From the NCBI GenBank assembly GCA_002347645.1, contig DDYF01000051.1, positions 5,368 through 45,697 on the forward strand: 40,330 nucleotides of DNA, written 5' to 3'. Below, piece after piece: positions 25,824-33,448 of the stretch. Position numbers and translations under genes: made by a program. The notes beneath the pieces were generated by a model that saw only the letters and a program-made list of their open reading frames with translations, was not told the origin of the DNA and made no database searches. Numbering within the stretch: the first letter of the stretch is position 1; every line of letters starts with the position of its first letter. Source of the stretch: Thermoleophilia bacterium UBA2241. Lineage in GTDB: Bacteria > Actinomycetota > Thermoleophilia > UBA2241.

Positions 25824-26425
25824 TCGGCCTGCACCTCCTCGTAGCTGCGCGTCAAGGCCTTGATGTTGCCCTCGACGACCTTGGGCGGGAACTTCTTGCC
25901 GAAGTCGGCGCGCAGGAACTCGACCACGTCCTCGATGGGGAACATGCCCGTGATGCGCACCAGGGCGCCGACCATGGGGGTGTTCGGGATCGGGCGCCCG
26001 ATGGTCTCGGTCGCGATCTTGGTCGCCGCCACGGTGAAGAGCTTGTGGCCCTTCATCTTGTAGTGGGCGCGCAGGTCGGCCGGCGGCATATCGCTGTTGA
26101 CGAGCACGACGGCGTCGTCGGGCGCGCCCTTCGTGACGTCGACGATGCTGAGCAGGGAGGGGTCGAGCACCACCACGATGTGGGGATTCTCGACCCCCGA
26201 GTACACCTGGATCGGCTCGTCGCTGATGCGCGTGAAGGCGACGATCGGCGCGCCGGAGCGCTCCGGCCCGTACTCAGGAAAGGCCTGGAAGTAGCGGTTC
26301 TGGCCGAGGGCGACCTCGGCGACCATCTTGGCGGCCGTCACGGCGCCCTGCCCGCCGCGCCCGTGCCAGCGGATCTCGGTGAGACCATGGGTCGACGATC
26401 TGGACTTACGGGTCTTGGTCGTCAC
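25820..26425 (-). CDS. porG: Pyruvate:ferredoxin oxidoreductase gamma subunit
   Basis: The 201-residue protein has the gamma-subunit opening IRWHGRGGQGAVTAAKM, followed by FPEYGPERSGAPIVAFTRI and PNTPMVGALVRITG, all characteristic of PorG/PorC. It completes the four PorABDG activities found in this operon. Two GTG codons are possible: 26431, which overlaps the recR stop, and 26425. I prefer 26425 because a GGAGGAG site is 5 bases upstream of it but too close to the other. The gene order gamma-delta-alpha-beta is the standard one, but the beta part is displaced to the end of the operon by the two Nuo-like genes. Confidence 0.93.
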   Translation of the reverse strand: MTTKTRKSRSSTHGLTEIRWHGRGGQGAVTAAKMVAEVALGQNRYFQAFPEYGPERSGAPIVAFTRISDEPIQVYSGVENPHIVVVLDPSLLSIVDVTKGAPDDAVVLVNSDMPPADLRAHYKMKGHKLFTVAATKIATETIGRPIPNTPMVGALVRITGMFPIEDVVEFLRADFGKKFPPKVVEGNIKALTRSYEEVQAE

Positions 26426-26427
26426 TC

Positions 26428-27030
26428 TCACTCCTCCTCGTGGCGCAGGCTCCGGCGACCGGCGAAGGCGCGACCGAGCGTGAGCTCGTCCGCGTACTCC
26501 AGGTCGCCGCCTACCGGCAGGCCGCTGGCCAGACGCGTCACGCGCACGCGCGCGGGCATCTGGTCGGCGATGTACATCGCCGTGGCCTCGCCGGTCATGG
26601 TCGGGTTGGTGGCCAAGATCACCTCGTGCACGGACTCGTCGACGCGCGCGAGCAGTTCGTTGATGTGGAGGTCGTCCGGGTCTACACCGTCGAGCGGGGA
26701 AAGCGCCCCGCCGAGCACGTGGTAGAGGCCGCGGAACTCGCCCGTGCGCTCGACCGGCACGATATCCGCCGGTTGCTCGACGACGCAGATGACGCCGCCG
26801 TCACGGCGACTGTCGGCGCAGATGGTGCAGAGCGCGCCCTCGGCGAGATTGAAGCAGCGGCGGCAGAAGCCGATGCGCTCCTTGACCTCGACGATCGCCT
26901 GGGCGAGCGGCAGGACCTGCTCCGGCTTCTGCCGCAGGATGTGGAAGGCGAGGCGCTGGGCGCTTCGGGGGCCGATACCGGGGAGCCGGGCAAGCTCCTT
27001 GATCAACCGGTCCACCGATGGTGAATACAA
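26428..27030 (-). CDS. recR: Recombination protein RecR
   Basis: DNA-repair protein of the RecFOR pathway. The 200-residue length is normal. It has the N-terminal helix-hairpin-helix LPGIGPRSAQRLA, a four-cysteine zinc motif (CRRC and CTIC, residues about 55-72) and a Toprim domain with VVEQPADIVPVERTGEF and the HEVILATNPTMTGEATAMYI block. The start is a TTG (MYSP N-terminus as in most RecR proteins) with AGGAG 5 bases upstream. The gene follows dnaX and ybaB in the common bacterial order, but is separated from ybaB by 325 bases carrying its own promoter and a palindrome. Its stop overlaps the first codons of porG, so a repair gene heads the redox operon. Confidence 0.96.
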   Translation of the reverse strand: MYSPSVDRLIKELARLPGIGPRSAQRLAFHILRQKPEQVLPLAQAIVEVKERIGFCRRCFNLAEGALCTICADSRRDGGVICVVEQPADIVPVERTGEFRGLYHVLGGALSPLDGVDPDDLHINELLARVDESVHEVILATNPTMTGEATAMYIADQMPARVRVTRLASGLPVGGDLEYADELTLGRAFAGRRSLRHEEE

Positions 27031-27043
27031 TGCCGCTCCTGAT

Positions 27044-27069
27044 GCATGAACATGCGAGCATGTTCATGC
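27044..27069. repeat. Perfect 26-bp palindrome in the recR-por leader
   Basis: Arms of 12 bases, GCATGAACATGC and GCATGTTCATGC, around a 2-base centre (GA). As RNA it would form an 11-bp stem with a CGAG/CUCG loop, ending 3 bases before the recR ribosome site (27036-27040). It is far poorer in GC than its surroundings. It could be an operator or an RNA hairpin affecting translation of recR and, through coupling, the por genes. Confidence 0.75.
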
Positions 27070-27117
27070 TCGAAATGACGCGATGGAAGGCGCGGGGCGA
27101 CAAGCTCCCGAGAACTC

Positions 27118-27146
27118 AGTCTACGTGCAACGCCCGGCTGACGCAA
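27118..27146 (-). promoter_or_regulatory. Predicted promoter of the recR-por operon
   Basis: On the minus strand TTGCGT (27141-27146), 17 bases, then TAGACT (27118-27123). Transcription would start near 27111 and give a leader of about 80 bases that contains the palindrome. A 7-bp inverted repeat (AACGCCC 27129-27135 / GGGCGTT 27148-27154) straddles the -35 hexamer, with its left arm inside the spacer, and may be a regulator site. Confidence 0.5.
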
Positions 27147-27355
27147 CGGGCGTTCCCCCGCCGCTCTTTCGTCAGTAGGATACGCGTTCAGGCTCTCGAG
27201 TGCGACCCGGGGAGCCTCGGGAGAAAAGAGACCGAAGCGCTCCGCTATGCAGAGTCGTATCCGCTCGACTCAGTCACCGCGAGAAGGGCCGGCGGCCTGG
27301 CCGGGCGCGGCGCCGGGACCGAGCCCGGCGGCGCGCGGAGACTCGCGCCGCCGCC
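27147..27355. other. Intergenic stretch between recR promoter and ybaB
   Basis: Together with the promoter and palindrome this makes a 325-base gap between recR and ybaB. I see no tRNA, no strong terminator and no convincing small reading frame in this part. Confidence 0.4.
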
Positions 27356-27679
27356 TCAGAGAAGGCCGGGGATGTTGGGCAGGTCGAGGCCGCCGGTGGC
27401 GCCGCCCAGCTTGCGCTGCGCCAGCTCCTGCGCGCTGCGCAGCGCCTCGTTGGCGGCGGCCATCACCAGGTCCTGCAGCATCTCGACGTCGTCGGGGTCG
27501 ACTGCCTCGGGCTGGATGCGGACCTCGCGGACCTCGAGCGAGCCGCTCATGACGACGGTCACCGTCCCGCCCCCGGCGCTGGCTTCGACCGTCTCGTTGG
27601 CGAGCTGCTCCTGAGCCTCGGCCATCTTGCGCTGCATCTCCTGGACCTGCTTCATCATCTTCTGGTACTGGGGGTTCAT
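27356..27679 (-). CDS. ybaB: YbaB/EbfC family nucleoid-associated protein
   Basis: The 107-residue protein has the YbaB layout: a methionine/glutamine-rich N-terminal coiled helix (QKMMKQVQEMQRKMAEAQE), a central beta segment with GGGTVTVVMSG and EVREVRIQPEAVDP, and a C-terminal helix DLVMAAANEAL. These dimeric proteins bind DNA and are usually encoded between dnaX and recR, as here. The ATG at 27679 has AAGGAGA 10 bases upstream. A longer frame to 27712 exists but has no matching N-terminus. The C-terminal GGATGGLDLPNIPGLL tail is typical of the family. Confidence 0.95.
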   Translation of the reverse strand: MNPQYQKMMKQVQEMQRKMAEAQEQLANETVEASAGGGTVTVVMSGSLEVREVRIQPEAVDPDDVEMLQDLVMAAANEALRSAQELAQRKLGGATGGLDLPNIPGLL

Positions 27680-27725
27680 CGCGGACGCGTCTCCTTCGGA
27701 CGGTGGGGCCACGCTCGGCGCGGGA

Positions 27726-29492
27726 TCAGGGCTCGTCGAGCTCCTCGGCGTCGAGCAGCTCTTTGGTCAGGTTGATCGTCTCGGTGAAGTCGAGTGGTGG
27801 CTGCCGCCGTGCCGCGGGCTCCGGCGGGGTGGACGTCGCGTTGCCCAGGACGAACTCGGCGGTGAGGCGCCGGCCGAGCGTGTCGGCGAACGCGGCCGCG
27901 AGCACGTCGTCGTTGCCCGGCTCGCGCACCCGGGTCAGGGCAAAATTGGACGGCATGGTGACCGTGAGGCGCTCGCCGGCGAGCGCCGAGGGGTGCGCGT
28001 CGCGGAGCGAGGCGTAGAGCCCGACGTTCACCGACTGCACGCGCTGGAGGACCAGCTCCCAAGCACGGCGGACCCGGTCGAGCGTGATTTGCGGGCCCTG
28101 GTCAGACGGCGAGGCCGCCTCGGGCGCAGGGTGCACGACGGGGGTCTCGACGCCCTCGCTCGACGGCGCCGCCGGCTCAACCGTGTCTGTCTCGGCTTCG
28201 GCCGGCACTCCCTCGGCGGGTGCCTCTGCCTTGGCGCCGGCGGTCTCGCACGCATAGCGCGTCGCTCCGAGGCCGCTCTCGAGGCGCCGCAGGCGCTCCT
28301 CGAGGCCGGCCGCCGACGCGTCGACCTGGGGCCGCGTGACCTTGACCAGGGCGAGTTCGAGTTGCAGGCGCGCATCGAGCCCGTCCTTGATGTCGCGCTG
28401 CGCCTGGCCCATGGTCTCGATCATGCCGACGACCTCGCGCGGCTGGAGCTGGTTGGCCTGCGGCAGCAGCCGGCGCACGAGCTCGTCGTCGAGCTCGACC
28501 GTCTGCCCGAGGGCGCGCAGCGCCGCCTCGTCCTCGGCTGCGCCTTCGAGGTGCTGCAGCAGAAAGACCTGACGCAGGTGCCGCAGGAGGTCGCGGATGA
28601 ACTGTGGGAAGTCGACGCCCTCGTTGGCCAGCCGCTGGACGTACTGCAGCGCCTCGGCCGTGCGCCGCTCGATGCAGATGTCGGTGACCTCGAAGAGCAG
28701 GTCGGTACGGGTGACGCCCAAGGCCTCGAGCACGTCGGCCGGATGGATAGCACCCTCGCCGTACGAGATCAGCTTCTCGAGCGTGCCGATGGCGTCGCGG
28801 AACCCGCCCTGCGAGTGACGCGCGATCTCGAGCAGGGCCGCCTCCTGGATCTCGACCGGCGGCCCGCCGCGCTCGTCGTCGGAGCGCTGGTTCTCGCTCT
28901 CGACGATGCGCGCCAGGAGACGCGCGATGTCGTGGACCTGGGGGCGCCGGAAGTCGAAGCGCTGGCAGCGCGAGATGATCGTCTCGGGGATCTTGTGCGG
29001 CTCGGTCGTCGCGAGGACGAAGACGACGTTGCCGGGGGGTTCTTCGAGGGTCTTCAGAAGGGCGTTGAAGGCCTCGCGCGTGAGCATGTGGACCTCGTCG
29101 ATGATGTACACCTTGAAGCGCCCCTCGACCGGGGCATAGGCGACGCGGTCGCGCAGGTCGCGGATGTCGTCGATGCTGCGGTTCGAGGCGGCGTCCATCT
29201 CGATGACGTCGAGCGACACGGAACCGGCGATCGCGCGGCAGTGGTCGCAGACGCCACACGGGTGCGCCGTTGGCCGCGAGCGCGGCGCGTCCGCCGTGCC
29301 CGTACAGTTCAGCGCCTTGGCGAGGATGCGCGCGGTGCTCGTCTTGCCGGTGCCGCGCGGCCCCGCGAAGACGTAGGCGTGTGCCACCGTGTCCGTCTCG
29401 ACGGCGTTCTTGAGGGTGCGCGCGATGTGCGCTTGACCGGCCAGTTCGTCGAACGTCTGGGGCCGGTACTCGCGATAGAGGGAGCGTCGCAT
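27726..29492 (-). CDS. dnaX: DNA polymerase III gamma/tau subunit
   Basis: Clamp-loader ATPase, 588 residues. It starts with SLYREYRPQTFDELAGQ and has a Walker A motif GPRGTGKTS (K50), a zinc module (NC, then HPCGVCDHC), Walker B VYIIDEVHML, sensor LATTEPHKIPETI and SRCQRFDF, then the lid domain and a polymerase-binding C-terminus. A glutamate/alanine-rich linker (about 405-470) joins the two parts. The ATG at 29492 has no ribosome site, but a TACACT hexamer lies 9 bases upstream, so the message may be almost leaderless. No clear slippery A/T run for a gamma/tau frameshift is visible in this GC-rich gene. ybaB follows by 46 bases. Confidence 0.96.
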   Translation of the reverse strand: MRRSLYREYRPQTFDELAGQAHIARTLKNAVETDTVAHAYVFAGPRGTGKTSTARILAKALNCTGTADAPRSRPTAHPCGVCDHCRAIAGSVSLDVIEMDAASNRSIDDIRDLRDRVAYAPVEGRFKVYIIDEVHMLTREAFNALLKTLEEPPGNVVFVLATTEPHKIPETIISRCQRFDFRRPQVHDIARLLARIVESENQRSDDERGGPPVEIQEAALLEIARHSQGGFRDAIGTLEKLISYGEGAIHPADVLEALGVTRTDLLFEVTDICIERRTAEALQYVQRLANEGVDFPQFIRDLLRHLRQVFLLQHLEGAAEDEAALRALGQTVELDDELVRRLLPQANQLQPREVVGMIETMGQAQRDIKDGLDARLQLELALVKVTRPQVDASAAGLEERLRRLESGLGATRYACETAGAKAEAPAEGVPAEAETDTVEPAAPSSEGVETPVVHPAPEAASPSDQGPQITLDRVRRAWELVLQRVQSVNVGLYASLRDAHPSALAGERLTVTMPSNFALTRVREPGNDDVLAAAFADTLGRRLTAEFVLGNATSTPPEPAARRQPPLDFTETINLTKELLDAEELDEP

Positions 29493-29501
29493 AGGAGGGT
29501 T

Positions 29502-29507
29502 AGTGTA
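29502..29507 (-). promoter_or_regulatory. -10 hexamer for dnaX
   Basis: TACACT on the minus strand lies 9 bases before the dnaX ATG; the intervening bases contain CCTCCT, the opposite of a ribosome site. The same TACACT hexamer is used by the SRP RNA promoter at 29916-29921. Confidence 0.45.
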
Positions 29508-29637
29508 CCGCCCGGCGCGGCGGGCGGGGAAGCGCGCCGCGCCGGGCGCGCGATCCAGGCGGCGCCGGCCGCTCCACAGGGCGGGTGCCGGCGCTCACCC
29601 GCAGGACACGTTGGCTCACGGAGGGAGCAAGAGAAAT

Positions 29638-29909
29638 GGCCGCGCACCCGCCGTCGAAACACATTCTCCGAGCGTCCGCACCGGGCACAAGCTCCGGCCA
29701 GGCGACCCCACGGCACATGAAAGGGCCTGCTTAGCGCTGCTTCCTCCCGGACCTGACGCGGTTCGCAGGGTTCCATTGCGTGGGACCCGGCCATCGACGC
29801 CGCACACCGGCCGACAGCCTCGAAGGATGGTCCCTCGGGCGGGGATTCAGCCCCGCTGTAGCGGATTGCGGGTACAGGGCACCGCTGGCTCCCCGCCTAG
29901 CGCGACCAA
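29638..29909 (-). ncRNA. ffs: Bacterial large signal recognition particle RNA (with Alu domain)
   Basis: The minus strand carries the universal SRP core GUCAGGUCCGGGAGGAAGCAGC around 29734-29755, with the GGGA apical loop binding Ffh. On the 5' side is the large-type Alu region, with GUGCCCUGUACCCGCAAUCCG and a GGCGGGGA / UCCCCGCC helix (about 29836-29898). Flanking helices pair, for example CCCACGCAAUGGAA with UUUCAUGUGCCGUGGG. The 5' and 3' ends pair as GGUCGCGC / GCGCGGCC (29900-29907 with 29638-29645), and AUUUCUCUU follows the 3' end as a likely terminator. The length, about 270 bases, fits the large class found in many Gram-positive lineages and not the small 4.5S class. A promoter sits at the right distance upstream. 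The ends are estimated to within a few bases. Confidence 0.92.
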
Positions 29910-30926
29910 GGCCGGAGTGTACGCCGGGGAGGGACGCGGTGCAATCGAGGGGCCGACGACGGGTTGCGCGCCGGCGGTGCCGGGGGCGCTCGCCTCCGCG
30001 CGTCGCCACGCGAGGCCGACGGCGTCCAGAACGGCGTCCTGAGCGGTGAAGTGCGGCACGTGCCCGATGCCCTCCAGCAGCACGAGGTCGCATCGCGGCA
30101 CCAGGTCGCACAGCCGGACTGTCTGGACGGGACCGACCACGTGGTCGTCGAGGCCGTGGACTGCAACGACCGGCGTAGCGAGGCCGGCGTAGCGGGTCGC
30201 GAGCGTGCGCAGGCCGGTCTCGACGTCGGGCAGGTCGCGGGCGTCACCGGCCATGCTCTTGGGGCGGAGGGCAAGCCCCGCTGCGAGCCGCGCGTAGGTC
30301 GGGTCCACGGGCGCCGGGGCGAAGACGCGGCGCAACACGCGGCCGGCGAGCAGGTGACCCACAGGGGACACCACCGTCCATCGTGCGAGCGCGCCGAGGA
30401 GCGGCAGCGTCAGCAGGCGGCTGGGCGCGAGGCCCGGGTGGCGGGCCGGGAAGACGTAGCCGCCGAGCGTCACGACCGCGGCGACGTCGCGGGGGTGGGC
30501 CAGCGCGAGGGCGAGGGCCACGGGCGCGCCGGCCGAGTGCGCCACGACGACAGGGCGCTCCACGCCCAGCTCGCGCAGAGCGTGGTGGATGACCTCGGCC
30601 TGAACAGCGGGCGCGCCGTTGCGCCCGCCCGCTCGCCCGCTGTAGCCCGACCCAGGCCGGTCGAAGACCACGACGCGATGGCCGCGCGCCAGCGCGGGCG
30701 CGATCGAGAGCACGGCGTCGTAGACGGACCCCTTGGCGCCGTGCAGGAAGACGATCGGCGGCCCGTCGCCTCGGTCGACCACGTGGAGTGGAACGCCGTC
30801 CACGACGATCGTCCGGCCGAGCCGAGGGGCGCGGCGCTCGGCGCGCCGCCCGAGGAGGAGCGTCGCGGTCGCGAAGACCCCGGCGCTCGTCGCGGCGACG
30901 ATGCCGGCTGTCAGCGGGGCGCCCAT
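29847..30926 (-). CDS. Alpha/beta hydrolase, 3' end overlapping the SRP RNA gene
   Basis: The 359-residue protein has an N-terminal hydrophobic anchor (about 5-26) and an alpha/beta-hydrolase domain. The oxyanion segment is FLHGAKGS, the nucleophile elbow AHSAGAP, the acid VHGLDDHVVGP and the histidine LEGIGHVPHF. These support a serine hydrolase with a full triad; the substrate is unknown. The hydrolase fold should be complete by about residue 318. The remaining 40 residues are proline/alanine-rich and their codons contain the SRP RNA promoter and about 63 bases of the SRP RNA 5' region, including part of the Alu domain. Either the tail is a by-product of overlap or the true stop was lost. 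The start codon is preceded by a weak CAGAAT element. Confidence 0.8.
   Translation of the reverse strand: MGAPLTAGIVAATSAGVFATATLLLGRRAERRAPRLGRTIVVDGVPLHVVDRGDGPPIVFLHGAKGSVYDAVLSIAPALARGHRVVVFDRPGSGYSGRAGGRNGAPAVQAEVIHHALRELGVERPVVVAHSAGAPVALALALAHPRDVAAVVTLGGYVFPARHPGLAPSRLLTLPLLGALARWTVVSPVGHLLAGRVLRRVFAPAPVDPTYARLAAGLALRPKSMAGDARDLPDVETGLRTLATRYAGLATPVVAVHGLDDHVVGPVQTVRLCDLVPRCDLVLLEGIGHVPHFTAQDAVLDAVGLAWRRAEASAPGTAGAQPVVGPSIAPRPSPAYTPALVALGGEPAVPCTRNPLQRG
29916..29944 (-). promoter_or_regulatory. SRP RNA promoter
   Basis: On the minus strand TTGCAC (29939-29944), a 17-base spacer, then TACACT (29916-29921). The predicted start, 6-7 bases on, falls at 29909-29910, matching the 5' end deduced independently from the terminal helix of the RNA. 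It lies inside the hydrolase reading frame. Confidence 0.7.
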
Positions 30927-30974
30927 TGCTCAATTCTGCGCTCGAGCCGAGCCTGCGAAACGCGAGTGGCGGCG

Positions 30975-31002
30975 TTGCGTGCCTCGCGCGCCGTGCTACC
31001 GT
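30975..31002 (+). promoter_or_regulatory. Predicted promoter of the M28 peptidase pair
   Basis: TTGCGT (30975-30980), 16 bases, TACCGT (30997-31002). The transcript would start near 31009, leaving a 40-base leader with AAAGGA 12 bases before the ATG at 31049. Confidence 0.45.
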
Positions 31003-31048
31003 TGACGCCGACGGGACGCGCGTCGAGCGAAAAGGACGCTGGACGCAC

Positions 31049-33448
31049 ATGAGACGCGGTCACGCCGCCCTGCTCACCGCCGCTGTGGTCGTGGCGCTGA
31101 CGGGGCTGGGGATCTGGCAGGTGCGGCCGCCGGAGGCGGCCGGCACGGCCGCGCCGGCGGCCGCCTTCTCGGCCACCCGCGCGCTGCGTCACCTCACGAC
31201 CATCGCCGCCGAGCCGCACCCGTACGCCTCGGCGGCCAACACCCGGGTGCGCGACATCCTCGTCGCCGGCCTCAGACAGACAGGCCTCACGGCGTGGGTC
31301 CAGCACGCGGTCGTCGTCCCCGAGAAGGACCGGCACGTCTACGCGGCGGTCGACAACGTGCTCGCGGTGCTGGCGGGCACCGGGAAGGGCCGGGCGGTCC
31401 TGCTGGTCGCGCACTACGACAGCGTCGCCGTCAGCCCGGGGGCGGCGGACAACGCCACGAGCGTCGCGACGCTGCTCGAGGTGGCGCGCGCCCTGCGCTC
31501 AGGACCGGCCCTCGAGCGCGACGTCCTGATCCTCTTCACGGATGCGGAGGAGTGTGGCCTGCTCGGCGTCCAGGCGTTCCTGCGGAGCCCCTGGGCGCGA
31601 CGCGTCGGCTTGGCGCTCAACTTCGACAACCCGGGCTCCTCGGGTCCGTCGATCATGTACGAGACGAGCCCGGGCAACGAGGCGCTGGTGCGCGCGTTCG
31701 CCGGGGGGGCGCCGCTGCCGTTCGCAAGCTCACTGACCGACGACGTCGCCCGGCGCCGCTGGGTGGAGAACGACTTCTCGCCGCTGCGCGCGGCGGGGCT
31801 GCCGGGCATGACGTTCGGGTTCACCGAGGGCTTCTTCCGCAACCACTCGATGCTCGACACGGTCGCCCACATCGACCCCGGCAGCCTGCAGCACCAGGGG
31901 GACTACGCGCTGAGCTTGACGCGCGCCTTCGCCTCTGGCGCGTCCGTCGAGTCGAGCGCGACGGAGACCGTGTACTTCAATCCCGTCCGCGGCGTACTCG
32001 TCGTTTACGGACGCGGGTGGGCGGTCCCGCTGGCGCTCGCCGCGGTCGGGCTCTTCGCGGCCGTCGTGGCCGTCGGCCTGCGGCGCCGCAGGCTGAGCCC
32101 GTTCGGCCTGCTCGGCGGCACCGTCAACGGCCTGCTCTCACTGGTCTTCATGGCCGCCCTGACGGCGCTCGTCTGGGCCCTTGTCCACCAGGTCTACGGG
32201 GTCGGCACGTCGACCCTGCCCTTCTACAACGACGACGTGCACCGTGCCGGCCTCGTGGCGCTCGTCCTTGCCATAGGCCTGACCGTCCACCTGTGGGGCG
32301 TCGACCAGGCGAGGATCCTCGACACGACGACGGCCGCCCTGCTGTGGTGGGTCGCGCTCGGGGCCTACGTCGCGTGCGCGTTCCCCGGCGCGAGCTACCT
32401 GCTCGTGTGGCCGGCCCTCGCCGCGCTCTCCGCGCTCGGTGTCACGCTGTTCCTGCCGCCCCTTGTGCGCGCCGACGGGCGCGTCTCGGCAGCGCCGCTG
32501 GTCGCCTTTCTCGCCGGCGCCGCTCCGGGGGTCCTGCTGGCGAGCTCGTCGCTCTACCTGCTGTTCGTCGCCAGCGGCGTGCGGCTCGCCGCGGTGGTCG
32601 TCTGCGTGTGGCTCCTGCTCGGCTTGCTGGCGCCGCACGTGGCGGTCGTCTGCGCCCCGCGGCGCTGGCCGCTGCCAGTGGCGCTGGCCGTCGTCGGGGC
32701 GGGGCTGTTCCTTGGGCTGAGCCCCGCCACGGGGTATGGCGACGACTGGCCGCAGCCCGACAGCCTGCTCGTGCGGGTCGACCACAGCTCCGGAGAGACG
32801 GCTTGGGGCACACAGGACGGGGCCGAAGATGCGTGGACCGGTCGAGCCATGGGTGCGCCTGAACGTTGGGCGGACACGCACGAACACGCGCCCCTCTGGG
32901 GCTTCGTGCACTACCAGCGGGCCGCGGGCCGCGGCCTGTCCGCTGAGCCGCCCCGCCTCGAGATCCTCGAGGACGTCGAGAGCGGCGGCAGACGGGCCCT
33001 CACCCTGCGGCTGTGGTCGCCGGATGCCGCCCCGTTCGTGAGCCTGCTGCTCCATAGCGAGGCCGGTGTGGTGACGGCGAGTGTCGACGAGACACCCGTC
33101 GCCGGGTGGGACACGGCGTTTCTCGACTACAGCGCCACGCGCTGGCACGTCGATGTGCTCGGCATGCCGCGGGGCGGCGTCACCGTGAGGCTGACGACTG
33201 ACGGGGGAGTGCGGCTGAACTTCCGCGTCGTCGAGCTCAGGTACGGCCTGCCGGCAGAGGCCCTCGCCCGCATCGGCGTGCGCCCCGACGGCTTCGTCCC
33301 CGGCGGCCTGGGCGACGCGACGATCGTCTCGTGCGACTACGTCGTAGGCCGCCGGGCGGGAGGTGGGATACGGCGCCTGTTCTCGCCCGCGGTGGCGGCC
33401 GGTAGACTGCGCGCCATGGGTGAGACGGCTGGGGGCGAGGCACGGTGA
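31049..33448 (+). CDS. Membrane-anchored M28 family metallopeptidase (first of tandem pair)
   Basis: The 799-residue protein has a signal-anchor helix (about 7-25), then an M28 zinc-peptidase domain. The expected two-metal ligands are present: H122 and D124 (HYD), D134, E167/E168 (DAEE), D193 (NFDNPG) and H266 (RNHSMLD). About eight hydrophobic helices follow (residues about 325-570), and a C-terminal beta-rich extracytoplasmic domain (about 580-790). This resembles ER-type Fxna/ERMP1 and vacuolar M28 peptidases, rare among bacteria. The peptidase domain should face outside. Compared with its neighbour it has ADN instead of ADD at the bridging-ligand loop, which could tune activity. Substrate is unknown. 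The stop overlaps the next start (GTGA). Confidence 0.85.
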   Translation: MRRGHAALLTAAVVVALTGLGIWQVRPPEAAGTAAPAAAFSATRALRHLTTIAAEPHPYASAANTRVRDILVAGLRQTGLTAWVQHAVVVPEKDRHVYAAVDNVLAVLAGTGKGRAVLLVAHYDSVAVSPGAADNATSVATLLEVARALRSGPALERDVLILFTDAEECGLLGVQAFLRSPWARRVGLALNFDNPGSSGPSIMYETSPGNEALVRAFAGGAPLPFASSLTDDVARRRWVENDFSPLRAAGLPGMTFGFTEGFFRNHSMLDTVAHIDPGSLQHQGDYALSLTRAFASGASVESSATETVYFNPVRGVLVVYGRGWAVPLALAAVGLFAAVVAVGLRRRRLSPFGLLGGTVNGLLSLVFMAALTALVWALVHQVYGVGTSTLPFYNDDVHRAGLVALVLAIGLTVHLWGVDQARILDTTTAALLWWVALGAYVACAFPGASYLLVWPALAALSALGVTLFLPPLVRADGRVSAAPLVAFLAGAAPGVLLASSSLYLLFVASGVRLAAVVVCVWLLLGLLAPHVAVVCAPRRWPLPVALAVVGAGLFLGLSPATGYGDDWPQPDSLLVRVDHSSGETAWGTQDGAEDAWTGRAMGAPERWADTHEHAPLWGFVHYQRAAGRGLSAEPPRLEILEDVESGGRRALTLRLWSPDAAPFVSLLLHSEAGVVTASVDETPVAGWDTAFLDYSATRWHVDVLGMPRGGVTVRLTTDGGVRLNFRVVELRYGLPAEALARIGVRPDGFVPGGLGDATIVSCDYVVGRRAGGGIRRLFSPAVAAGRLRAMGETAGGEAR
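33403..33408 (+). promoter_or_regulatory. Possible internal promoter before the second M28 peptidase
   Basis: TAGACT lies in the 12-mer ggtagactgcgc also present at 15719-15730. Seven bases later comes ATG 33416, which would begin a 10-residue leaderless frame in the upstream gene's own frame, ending at the TGA that overlaps the second peptidase start. Confidence 0.3.

Noticed and set aside
27049..27066. LexA/SOS box in the recR leader (GAAC...GTTC)
   Set aside because: The half-sites are 10 bases apart; the Gram-positive SOS box has GAAC-N4-GTTC.
27031..27355. A tRNA gene in the recR-ybaB gap or beside the SRP RNA
   Set aside because: No T-loop, D-loop and acceptor combination could be found on either strand.
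29720..29797. Small 4.5S-type SRP RNA covering only the core
   Set aside because: Alu-domain sequence, an outer terminal helix, a matched promoter and a U-rich end extend the gene to about 270 bases.
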